The notes under the pieces: generated by a model
What the model saw: the letters and a program-made list of their open reading frames with translations, nothing else
Database searches by the model: none
Told to the model about the DNA's origin: nothing
In this document: positions 1 to 6,599 of the stretch, piece by piece
Layout: each line of letters opens with the position of its first letter
How positions within the stretch are numbered: the stretch's first letter is position 1
Source: Erythrobacter sp. UBA3075
Lineage (GTDB): Bacteria > Pseudomonadota > Alphaproteobacteria > Sphingomonadales > Sphingomonadaceae
Reading direction: 5' to 3'
NCBI GenBank assembly: GCA_002367375.1
Contig: DFBR01000128.1
Location: 4,782-15,807 of the forward strand
DNA: 11,026 bases
Made by a program: the position numbers and the translations under genes

Positions 1-219
1 CAAATCCTCAAGACCATGGCGGCCAATGCAGACTATGCCCGCGCCACGCTGGCGGAGTTTGCCGCTGGCCTGCCAAAGCAGCGCAAGGCCAGCGCGATCG
101 ATACAGTGCTCGACACAGCGATCATAACCCCGCGCGAACAATGGGATGTGGCATCGCGCGCGCGGCTTGATGCTGTGGCCGGGCGGTTGGTGAATCTGAT
201 GGTTGAGGGCAAGGATTAG
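1..219 (+). CDS. C-terminal part of an unidentified protein (5' end outside window)
   Basis: The frame is open from the first base (codons beginning Gln-Ile-Leu-Lys) to a TAG at 217-219, so this is very probably the tail of a longer gene and not a 67-residue protein starting at the ATG at 16. No convincing ribosome binding site can be seen before that ATG. The roughly 72 visible residues are rich in Ala, Arg, Leu and Asp and look helical, with no membrane segment and no catalytic motif I recognise. I cannot assign a family. It lies on the same strand as the MarR-type gene 67 bases downstream, but no link between them is shown. The codon use resembles that of the neighbouring genes, which supports it being real coding sequence. 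Confidence 0.6.
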   Translation, partial: QILKTMAANADYARATLAEFAAGLPKQRKASAIDTVLDTAIITPREQWDVASRARLDAVAGRLVNLMVEGKD

Positions 220-249
220 ATCGCTGAGGGCCTCCACAATCACATAAAC

Positions 250-265
250 TTGCAAAGATGCGCAA
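250..265. promoter_or_regulatory. Possible operator: TTGC-N8-GCAA inverted repeat upstream of the MarR-type gene
   Basis: A short imperfect palindrome, TTGC at 250-253 and GCAA at 262-265, lies 21 bases before the MarR-type start codon. MarR-family proteins often bind 16-20 bp palindromes of this kind near their own promoters and repress themselves. The arms are only 4 bp (5 with one more symmetric match), so the site could be chance. No clear -35/-10 pair is seen around it. Confidence 0.2.
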
Positions 266-286
266 AATTCAACAAAGTGATTACCT

Positions 287-763
287 ATGCAACCGACCAG
301 CGCCCTATCTCGCTTTCTGCCCTACCAGCTTTCTCTGGCTTCCAATGCGGTCAGTGGCCGCATCGCCATGGAGTATCGTCAGCGTTGGGGGCTGAGTATT
401 CCCGAATGGCGGGTGATGGCCGTGCTTGGCGATTCCGGAGCAAAGACCCAGCGCGACCTGACCAAGCGGACCCTGATGGATAAGGTTGCGGTCAACCGCG
501 CTTGCAAGGTTCTGGAAGAGCGTGATCTGGCCCGGCGCACTCCCAATGAACAGGATGGCCGCTCGCATCTGCTTGAGCTGACCGCTTCAGGGCGCGCCAT
601 GCATTCGGAAATCATGCCGCTTGCGCTGGAAATGGAACGCCAGCTCTTCGCAGGATTTTCGGCAGATGAACTGGACCTGTTTCGCACTTTACTGGAGCGC
701 GCGCGTTTGCAGGCAGAAGGTCTTGTAGAGGACGATCTTTCGGGCAGTTACGGCATCCGCTGA
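287..763 (+). CDS. MarR-family transcriptional regulator
   Basis: A 158-residue protein of typical MarR length. N-terminal helices (about residues 8-33) and C-terminal helices (about 105-145) should form the dimer interface around a winged helix-turn-helix. Residues 38-61 (SIPEWRVMAVLGDSG onward) match the family's first wHTH helices, the segment at about 65-80 (DKVAVNRACKVLEERDL) is the recognition-helix region, and DGRSHLLELTASG (90-102) is the wing with the characteristic D-x-R-S. Such proteins are cytoplasmic dimeric repressors or activators that respond to small phenolic or other ligands. The target and ligand cannot be read here. The ATG at 287 gives a natural N-terminus, although no strong Shine-Dalgarno precedes it. 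It is a single gene, followed by a strong hairpin terminator and converging with the pilus operon, so it need not regulate it. The family is clear; its role is unknown. Confidence 0.9.
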   Translation: MQPTSALSRFLPYQLSLASNAVSGRIAMEYRQRWGLSIPEWRVMAVLGDSGAKTQRDLTKRTLMDKVAVNRACKVLEERDLARRTPNEQDGRSHLLELTASGRAMHSEIMPLALEMERQLFAGFSADELDLFRTLLERARLQAEGLVEDDLSGSYGIR

Positions 764-796
764 AAAGCGGATATTCTGCGCTAAAAGGTGCAACGA

Positions 797-830
797 AAAA
801 CCCCGCGCGGCCATGGCCTCGCGGGGTTTT
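797..830. terminator. Bidirectional rho-independent terminator between marR-type gene and tadC
   Basis: A perfect 11-bp inverted repeat, AAAACCCCGCG (797-807) and CGCGGGGTTTT (820-830), encloses a loop that itself contains the palindrome GGCCATGGCC (809-818). The outer arms supply a T-run on either strand (TTTT on +, TTTTT on -). It can therefore end the + strand MarR-type transcript and the minus-strand pilus operon, whose last stop codon is about 30 bases away. Confidence 0.9.
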
Positions 831-859
831 CCTTGTGCGGGTACTTTCGGTTCTTATCG

Positions 860-1885
860 CTATCCGGTGCTTCCCGGTCCGTCGCCAGAGAAGGCGTCGG
901 CGATGGAACATGCTGCCGGACCAAGGATCACGATGAACAGCACCGGCAGGATGAACAGGATCAGCGGCACGGTCATGATTGCGGGCAGGCGCGCAGCCTT
1001 CTCCTCGGCACGCATCATGCGCTCGTTACGGAATTCGGCAGAGAGCACACGCAGCGCGGATGCCAGCGGCGTACCGTAACGCTCGGTCTGGATCATGGTG
1101 GTCACCACGCCGCGCACTGCATCCAAGTCCACGCGATAAGCGAAATTTTCGAAAGCCTGACGACGTTCTGTCAGGAAGGACAGCTCAATCGCGGTCAGGG
1201 CAAATTCTTCGCCCAGCTCCGGGTAGGCACGGCCCAGTTCGCGGGCCACGCGATTAAAGGCGGCATCCACGGTCAGGCCGGCCTCGGCACAGATGACGAG
1301 CAGATCAAGCGCGTCTGGCAAGCCCTTCTGGATCAGTTTGACGCGCTTGTTCGAGATGTTCTTCAGGTACAGTTCTGGCCCCTTATAGCCCGCGATGACG
1401 AGGGTTGCGAAGGCCATGAACCGCTTGAAACTGCCCCATTCGGGGAAAGTCTCGGTCCAGTAGAAAATGATCACGCCGAACAGGCCCAGCACGACCGGCA
1501 GCACCATGCGCGCGAAAATGATGAAGACTGCCATTTCCTTGTTGCGGAAGCCGGCCTGCGCCAGTTTCTGCTGCACGTCCTTGACCTGGCTTTCCTGAAG
1601 GACCTTCATGCCCTCCAGCGTGTCTTTCATCTTTTCGGTCGTATCGGTCTTGCGCACCAGGCTCTGGCGCTTCTTCGCACCCTGGGTGAGCATTCCCGAT
1701 TTGAGTTCGTTGCGACGGTCGTTCAGCGCTTTCACTCGCTTCGCCATCGGGTCTTTGACTGTGACAGCAGCATAGATTGCCAGCAGCACGGCAGCGGCGG
1801 CCATTCCGGCGAAGATTGACCCGACAAGGATCACATCGACGCCGAGAAGCTTGGGGCCAGTGGATTGAGCGATCAAATATGTCAT
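860..1885 (-). CDS. tadC: Tad pilus assembly inner-membrane protein TadC
   Basis: A 341-residue GspF/T2SSF-type platform protein of the Tad/Flp pilus. With TadB it should form the inner-membrane base that transmits motor ATPase movement to pilin extraction. Membrane segments lie near residues 16-42, 118-141, 154-168 and 302-323. The T2SSF domain spans about 187-318 and includes GLPDALDLLVICAEAGLTVD (188-207), a typical F-domain motif, and a second conserved stretch with YGTPLASALRVLS (270-282). A charged cytoplasmic region (44-116) separates the first membrane helix from the rest. I chose the ATG at 1885, which has a GGGGA-type ribosome binding site about 7 nt upstream; a TTG one codon earlier (1888) is less likely. 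It begins 13 bases after tadB stops, is the last gene of the operon, and is followed by the hairpin terminator. No damage is seen. Confidence 0.93.
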   Translation of the reverse strand: MTYLIAQSTGPKLLGVDVILVGSIFAGMAAAAVLLAIYAAVTVKDPMAKRVKALNDRRNELKSGMLTQGAKKRQSLVRKTDTTEKMKDTLEGMKVLQESQVKDVQQKLAQAGFRNKEMAVFIIFARMVLPVVLGLFGVIIFYWTETFPEWGSFKRFMAFATLVIAGYKGPELYLKNISNKRVKLIQKGLPDALDLLVICAEAGLTVDAAFNRVARELGRAYPELGEEFALTAIELSFLTERRQAFENFAYRVDLDAVRGVVTTMIQTERYGTPLASALRVLSAEFRNERMMRAEEKAARLPAIMTVPLILFILPVLFIVILGPAACSIADAFSGDGPGSTG

Positions 1886-1898
1886 CAAATTTCCCCGC

Positions 1899-2870
1899 TC
1901 AGATCTCGAAGCTGACCATTTTGGCCATGATGAAGCCGCCGATGCTCATCCACACAAGGCCGCCAAGCCCGGTAATGATAAGGCGATCGTCTTCAAAAAA
2001 GCCGCCGATATAGCTCGGGTTGATCCAGTAGATCATGCCGAACACGATGAAGGGCAAAGCACCAACGATGTAGGCAGAAGCTTTGGATTCAGAGCTCATC
2101 GCCTTGATCTTCAGCTTCATTTGCGCGCGCTTGCGCAGCACGTCTGCAAGGTTGGAAAGCGTTTCCGCCAGATTGCCGCCCGTCTCGCGCTGGATGGCCA
2201 GCGTGATGACGAAGAACTGGAATTCTGCCGTGCCCAGCTTGTCAGCCGTTTCCTGCAGCGATTCCTCCATTGTGCGGCCAATCTTGATGCGTTCGACCAC
2301 GGAGCGAAATTCAATTCCGACCGGGCCGGGCACTTCCTGACCAACGACGGACAGCGTTTCACCGACCGGCAGACCCGAACGCAAACCACGAACAAGTAGC
2401 TCGATTGCATCGGGGAACTTGGCGTTGAACTGGTTGGTGCGGCGCTTGATGAAATGGCCGACGACCAGATGGGGCAGGCCGGCACCGATCAGGATGCCGA
2501 TGCCGAGTGCCAGCATGGCGCCGCCAGTCTGGAAAAATAGCAAGGCAGCGATCGTCAGGGTCAGTCCCAGCGAGGCATACAGATATTTCTGCACCGACCA
2601 GTTCATGCCGGTGCGGTTCAGGCGAACCGCCAAAGCTTCCAGACGTGAGCCGGAACCGGCGACGGCATGTTTCTTGGGCTTGCGCGCGGCGATTGCCTTC
2701 TTGAGCTGGCCTTCGACCTTGTCGGTAGTGCTGTCGGAATGGCGATAGCGCACTGCTTGCAGGCGGCGCTGACTTTCCTTGGCAGGCGAATTGCCTGTGA
2801 CCAAGACATAGCCCAGGATCATCAATCCCAGCAGGCCACCGGCCAAGAGCACGAGCTGAATGATGGTCAT
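1899..2870 (-). CDS. tadB: Tad pilus assembly inner-membrane protein TadB
   Basis: A 323-residue polytopic membrane protein, the partner of TadC in the Tad pilus platform. An N-terminal membrane helix (3-24) is followed by a basic cytoplasmic linker (30-90), two helices (about 97-113 and 117-138), a T2SSF domain (about 150-280) and C-terminal helices (266-284 and 298-318). Family motifs visible are KFPDAIELLVRGLRSGLPVG (151-170), GPVGIEF (182-188) and QRETGGNLAETLSNLADVLR (227-246), the last being highly typical of TadB. AGAAGGCGG just upstream is a good ribosome binding site for the ATG at 2870. It is normally preceded by the ATPase gene cpaF/tadA, but here only 70 bases separate it from cpaE, and these carry a strong hairpin. 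The assignment is secure from motifs plus neighbours. Confidence 0.94.
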   Translation of the reverse strand: MTIIQLVLLAGGLLGLMILGYVLVTGNSPAKESQRRLQAVRYRHSDSTTDKVEGQLKKAIAARKPKKHAVAGSGSRLEALAVRLNRTGMNWSVQKYLYASLGLTLTIAALLFFQTGGAMLALGIGILIGAGLPHLVVGHFIKRRTNQFNAKFPDAIELLVRGLRSGLPVGETLSVVGQEVPGPVGIEFRSVVERIKIGRTMEESLQETADKLGTAEFQFFVITLAIQRETGGNLAETLSNLADVLRKRAQMKLKIKAMSSESKASAYIVGALPFIVFGMIYWINPSYIGGFFEDDRLIITGLGGLVWMSIGGFIMAKMVSFEI

Positions 2871-2910
2871 GATCCGCCTTCTCTAAATTCTAGCGTCAAT
2901 GGGCAGGTGA

Positions 2911-2933
2911 GGGGGCAGGTCATGCCTGCCCCC
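2911..2933. repeat. Perfect 9-bp GC-rich hairpin in the cpaE-tadB gap
   Basis: GGGGGCAGG (2911-2919) and CCTGCCCCC (2925-2933) form a perfect 9-bp stem with a 5-base loop, 7 bases after the cpaE stop. No T-run follows on the minus strand, so it is not a standard terminator. An RNA-stabilising or attenuating hairpin that lowers tadB/tadC relative to cpaE is possible (inference). An 8-base direct repeat, GGGCAGGT, occurs at 2901-2908 and 2913-2920. The 70-base gap holds no gene; cpaF would normally sit here. Confidence 0.6.
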
Positions 2934-2940
2934 AAACCGT

Positions 2941-4248
2941 TCACTCGGCTGGCTGCGGTGCAGCTTCGCTCGACTTGTTCTTCTTGGTCGAACCGCTGAG
3001 CAGTGACTTCAGATCGAACTTGCCAAGCATGGACGAAGGCTTGCCATTGTCAGCAAGGCTTGCGCCATCATCTTCGCTCACGCCGACAATCGTCTTGGCG
3101 ATCTCACGCAGCGGCGAAACCGTGCGCGAACCCTTGTTCGCCTCGATGAAGGTCTGGCCCAGCTTGGCAGCGTTGACCGCTGCTTTCTGGTCAAGATTGA
3201 TCTGGAAGTTGATCTTGCGTTCGATCGAGGCTTCGAAATCGGCTTTGCTGATTTCGGCCGCACCCGACTGCATCTTGTTGCAGACGATCATCGGATGTGC
3301 GCCCGGAGCGTTCTGCTTCAGCCACGACAGGATACGGATCGTGTCACGCGCCGATGCCAGAGTGAGCTCGGTAACAAGCGTCACCACATTCACTTCCGTC
3401 AACAGATGCGGGAAGTTGATCAGCATGTTGCGCGGCAGATCGATCACGGTCATGTCGAATGCCTGGCGGAACTCTTCCTCCAGCTGCACGAAGGCGGTGC
3501 CATCGGTCATCAGCGGGGAATTGATCGGCGCTTCAGCAGACATGATCGCGAGATTGTCGTTCGCACGGATCATGGCGCGTTCGATGAACAGGCCATCGAT
3601 ACGGCTCGGATTGTCGATTGCATCGGTCAGGCCACGGCCCGGTTCGAGATCAAGCGACAGCGCTCCGGTCCCGAAATGCACGTCGAGGTCGAGCAGTGCC
3701 GTCGAACGTTCGTGCTCGATCGAGAACAACCATGCAAGCGAGGTTGCCAGTGTGGAGGCGCCAACGCCGCCACGGGTGCCGACAATCGCGGTTGCGACAT
3801 GTTCGTGCTCACCGTCGCCTTCAACGCCGCCACGCGGAGCTGAGAACACGGCCTGCGCCTGCGTAAGACAATCGCGCAGCTGGTTGGCCGAAAACGGCTT
3901 GAGCAGGTAATCGTGAATGCCGCTTGCGATCAGATCGCGATACAGCCGCACGTCGTTTACCTGACCAACTGCGATCACCACGGTGCCGGGTTCGCAAACC
4001 TCGGCCAGCGCATTGATGTCGTTCAGCGGGTCGCCGCTTTCCGACAGGTCGACCATCAGGATGGCGGGACTGGCCGAGATCGACAGGGACTGGACTGCAT
4101 TGCGCAGGCCGCCCTTGTTGCACTTCTCGGGCTGCCAGCCCATTTCGATAACCACTGGGCGCAGCGCATCGAGAGCGCTGTCGTCACAAATATAGGCGGA
4201 GAACGGCTCGCGATTGCCGAGCGGTCCGGGTTTCCACTGTGCACTCAT
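2941..4248 (-). CDS. cpaE: Tad pilus localisation protein CpaE (TadZ-like, receiver-like plus MinD/ParA-like ATPase)
   Basis: A 435-residue cytoplasmic protein of the MinD/ParA superfamily that positions Tad pilus machines. The N-terminal part (about 15-135) is receiver-like: acid pair D22-D23, D67 after strand AILMV, and LLKPF with K117. The ATPase domain (about 150-395) has an atypical P-loop GTRGGVGAST (157-166), LLDLDVHFGTG (185-195), TVIDLPR (267-273) and VCNKMQSG (322-329). Both the signature lysine and the P-loop lysine are replaced (R159, A164). The C-terminal tail (395-435) is low complexity, rich in Ser, Lys and Ala. I chose the ATG at 4248, with GAGGGGG upstream and 4 bases after the cpaD stop; the frame extends 15 codons further to 4293, but that would overlap cpaD without its own ribosome binding site. 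It is expected to be translationally coupled to cpaD. Confidence 0.92.
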   Translation of the reverse strand: MSAQWKPGPLGNREPFSAYICDDSALDALRPVVIEMGWQPEKCNKGGLRNAVQSLSISASPAILMVDLSESGDPLNDINALAEVCEPGTVVIAVGQVNDVRLYRDLIASGIHDYLLKPFSANQLRDCLTQAQAVFSAPRGGVEGDGEHEHVATAIVGTRGGVGASTLATSLAWLFSIEHERSTALLDLDVHFGTGALSLDLEPGRGLTDAIDNPSRIDGLFIERAMIRANDNLAIMSAEAPINSPLMTDGTAFVQLEEEFRQAFDMTVIDLPRNMLINFPHLLTEVNVVTLVTELTLASARDTIRILSWLKQNAPGAHPMIVCNKMQSGAAEISKADFEASIERKINFQINLDQKAAVNAAKLGQTFIEANKGSRTVSPLREIAKTIVGVSEDDGASLADNGKPSSMLGKFDLKSLLSGSTKKNKSSEAAPQPAE

Positions 4249-4252
4249 CGGA

Positions 4253-4912
4253 TTAGTCCCCCTCGGACGATACTTCAGGCAGGGTCGTGCCACCGCCGCC
4301 GGTAGGCTGCGCGTTGCGATAGGAATCGATGGCGCGGTTCGATGTCATGACCACTGTCTCGCCCGAGCCGCTGGCTCCGTTGAGCAGGTGTTCAGGATTG
4401 GCCACCATCGCGGCGATATTGCTGTTCACCGCACAGCCGAAGCCGGGTGACGTCTGGTTACCCTGTTCGATGCCGTAACGGTTTTCCCAGTTCGGGCAGC
4501 CCGGAACATGGGCCATCGAACGGGTTACAACCACGCGGACATTGCCGGGATTGACGTAGCCTTCGGTTACCGGTGCGACATCGCTCAAAAGGATGCCAAA
4601 ACGGCTTGCCACACCAGCAACATCTTCGCGCACGGCCGCACTCATGGCCGGGTCGTCAACCGCAATGCGGTCGCCATAACCAAGGTCCAGTGTTTCGAAC
4701 CAATCGGCGAGGCGAGCCTGTTCAGGCACGGTCAGGCCGCTGCCAGAGCTGGCAAGGTCGAGAGTGTAGTTGTTGCGTTCCACAACTGGCTGGTTGACCG
4801 AGTTGAGCGACATGTTCTGCGGGCCTTCGTTCAAGGTTCCGCAGGCGGAGAGGCCGAAGCCAAGCGAGAGTGCCAGGGCCGTCGCGGCAAGGCGTTTGTT
4901 ACGATTTGTCAT
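4253..4912 (-). CDS. cpaD: Tad pilus lipoprotein CpaD
   Basis: A 219-residue exported lipoprotein of the CpaD family, thought to help the CpaC secretin reach or remain in the outer membrane. Residues 1-23 are a signal peptide (MTNRNKR, then a hydrophobic stretch) ending in the lipobox LSAC, with lipidated Cys24. Family features are SRFGILLSDVAP (103-114), VRVVVTRS (125-132), C139-P-N-W (139-142), GFGCAVNSNIAAMVANPEHLL (from 158) and a Gly-rich, poorly conserved tail. C139 and C160 could pair in the periplasm. The ATG at 4912 is preferred: GAGTGAG lies just upstream and the signal peptide is well shaped. A GTG at 4921 overlapping the cpaC stop codon is the alternative. Spacing to cpaC is 5 bases and to cpaE 4 bases, so the three are surely one transcript. 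Confidence 0.92.
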   Translation of the reverse strand: MTNRNKRLAATALALSLGFGLSACGTLNEGPQNMSLNSVNQPVVERNNYTLDLASSGSGLTVPEQARLADWFETLDLGYGDRIAVDDPAMSAAVREDVAGVASRFGILLSDVAPVTEGYVNPGNVRVVVTRSMAHVPGCPNWENRYGIEQGNQTSPGFGCAVNSNIAAMVANPEHLLNGASGSGETVVMTSNRAIDSYRNAQPTGGGGTTLPEVSSEGD

Positions 4913-4917
4913 GGGAC

Positions 4918-6531
4918 TCACTCTCCGTTGTCGAAGCTGAAGCCGGGCAGCGGCGCTGCAGCGGCGGTTTGTGTGTCGGCGCCGTTGGGGGCGTCGCCGC
5001 CCGCCAGTGCCGTGCCGTTCTGCTGCGTCATGCTCAGATCCGGGCCGTTCGGGCCGGGATTGGAAGGACGCGGCATCGGACGTTCGCCGCCCGTTACACC
5101 GTCGGTTTCCTGACCCATCATGACCTGCGCAGCAGCATCGGGGACATTGAAACCATCGGTTGGCAGGCGAATGTCACGATCATTGACCGGCTGCACCAGA
5201 TATGGCGTCACGACGATCACCAGTTCTGTTTCGTTGCGCTGGAAATCGGTGGAGCGGAACAGATTGCCAAGGATCGGCAGATCGCCGACGCCGGGAAGCT
5301 GATCGATGGTCTGCTGCGCATTGTTCTGCAGCAGGCCTGCAATCATGAAGCTTTCGCCCGAACCCAGTTCCACCGTCGTTTCCGCGCGGCGGATGGTCAG
5401 TGCCGGAACGTTGAAGCCGTTGAGCGTCACCGCTCCCTGGCTCGACAGTTCGGATACTTCAGGGCGCACGCGCATCGAAATCCGGCCATTGGCCAGCACG
5501 ATTGGCGTGTAAGCAAGGCTGACACCGAAATTCTTGTACTGGATGGTTGTCGTACCCAGACCCTGGCTCAGCGGGATCGGGAATTCGCCACCGGCAAGAA
5601 ACTCGGCAGTTTCGCCCGAAAGTGCCGTCAGGTTCGGCTGCGCCAAAGTGGTCACCAGACCGCGGCGTTCGCCAAGGTCAAGCGCGGCACCGATATCGAG
5701 GCCAAGGAATTGGCCCAATGCACCGAGCGTCGTTCCCGGCGAAATACCTGAAATCGAGGAACCCGTTGCTTCGATGAATTGCGGGTTGTTGGCACCTGCG
5801 GGCAGCAATGGATTGAAATCCGGGTTCAAGATCTGCCCAACGATCCCGCTCGGACCCACTCCCAATACAGGGGCGCGGCCGAATGTGGGTGTGCGTCCTT
5901 GTGCTACGCCGAACTGAAATCCACTGGAGCTGTCAATCGTCGCAACATTTGCGCCAATGGTGCGAACCAGCGAGCGGCTGACTTCGGCAAAGCGCACGCG
6001 CAGATTGACCTGCAGCGGCGTTGCCATGCGCAGACGCGAGATGACGTTGGAATCGGTTCCGACGAAGGCTTGAACAAGGCGTTCTGCCTCGGCAGCATCT
6101 TCAGGAGCGGCGACCGTGCCGGTAAGCAGCACAGTGTTGCTGCCCATCGTGGCGACGGAAATGCGCGCTTCCGGCATTGCCAAGCCCAGCATCTGATCGA
6201 CGCTGTCGAGGTTGGAGCCGACGCGGATATTGGCCGACCAGATGATGTCGCCTGCAGCGTTGCTGGCGTAAATCGTGGTCTCACCGCCCGCCAGGCCGAA
6301 GATATACAGCTGACGCTGCGACTTCACCTGCACATCGGCAACCGATTCGTTGGAGATGAAGATATCGGCCATATTGCCGGGCACCGTCACCAGTTCGCCG
6401 CGGCCAATGGACAGGACAAGGTCCTGAGCAGGGCGGACGGACTGGGCCTGGGCCGGAGCAGCGGGCAGCATCGCCAGCGGCGCAAGTGCACAGGCTGCAC
6501 TCAATACAGTCTTGAAAAGACGGCTGGTCAT
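4918..6531 (-). CDS. cpaC: Tad pilus outer-membrane secretin CpaC (RcpA)
   Basis: A 537-residue secretin that forms the outer-membrane channel of the Tad pilus. A signal peptide covers residues 1-29 (MTSRLFK, hydrophobic core, cleavage near AQA-Q). The N-terminal pilus domain spans about 34-105 (VLSIGRGELVTVPGNMADIF). A BON-like segment follows at about 110-170 (VLLTGTVAAPEDAAEAERLV). The secretin domain spans about 285-447 and ends with the hallmarks LPGVGDLPILGNLFRS (412-427) and ETELVIVVTPYLV (434-446). The tail (465-537) is rich in Pro, Gly, Asn and Ala and looks disordered. I chose the ATG at 6531, which gives a clean signal peptide and has AAAGG upstream. The frame is open to 6603, with GTG at 6603 and 6597 and ATG at 6594, overlapping the cpaB stop; those starts would add 21-24 residues before the signal peptide. 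Confidence 0.93.
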   Translation of the reverse strand: MTSRLFKTVLSAACALAPLAMLPAAPAQAQSVRPAQDLVLSIGRGELVTVPGNMADIFISNESVADVQVKSQRQLYIFGLAGGETTIYASNAAGDIIWSANIRVGSNLDSVDQMLGLAMPEARISVATMGSNTVLLTGTVAAPEDAAEAERLVQAFVGTDSNVISRLRMATPLQVNLRVRFAEVSRSLVRTIGANVATIDSSSGFQFGVAQGRTPTFGRAPVLGVGPSGIVGQILNPDFNPLLPAGANNPQFIEATGSSISGISPGTTLGALGQFLGLDIGAALDLGERRGLVTTLAQPNLTALSGETAEFLAGGEFPIPLSQGLGTTTIQYKNFGVSLAYTPIVLANGRISMRVRPEVSELSSQGAVTLNGFNVPALTIRRAETTVELGSGESFMIAGLLQNNAQQTIDQLPGVGDLPILGNLFRSTDFQRNETELVIVVTPYLVQPVNDRDIRLPTDGFNVPDAAAQVMMGQETDGVTGGERPMPRPSNPGPNGPDLSMTQQNGTALAGGDAPNGADTQTAAAAPLPGFSFDNGE

Positions 6532-6599
6532 AGTCTTGCCTTTCGGAACGATTCCGGTGGAAGTCTGGTGGAGTTGTGTGTTGTTGCTGGTCATCACGA

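Noticed and set aside
788..1819. Long open frame on the + strand opposite tadC (343 codons)
   Set aside because: It is the antisense of a clear TadC gene, rich in His, Gln and Arg as expected of shadow frames, with no family motif and no ribosome binding site.
2871..2940. Degraded remnant of cpaF, or a tadB promoter (TTGACG on the minus strand)
   Set aside because: Seventy bases show no CpaF-like peptide in any frame I read. TTGACG has no -10 at proper spacing before the tadB start.
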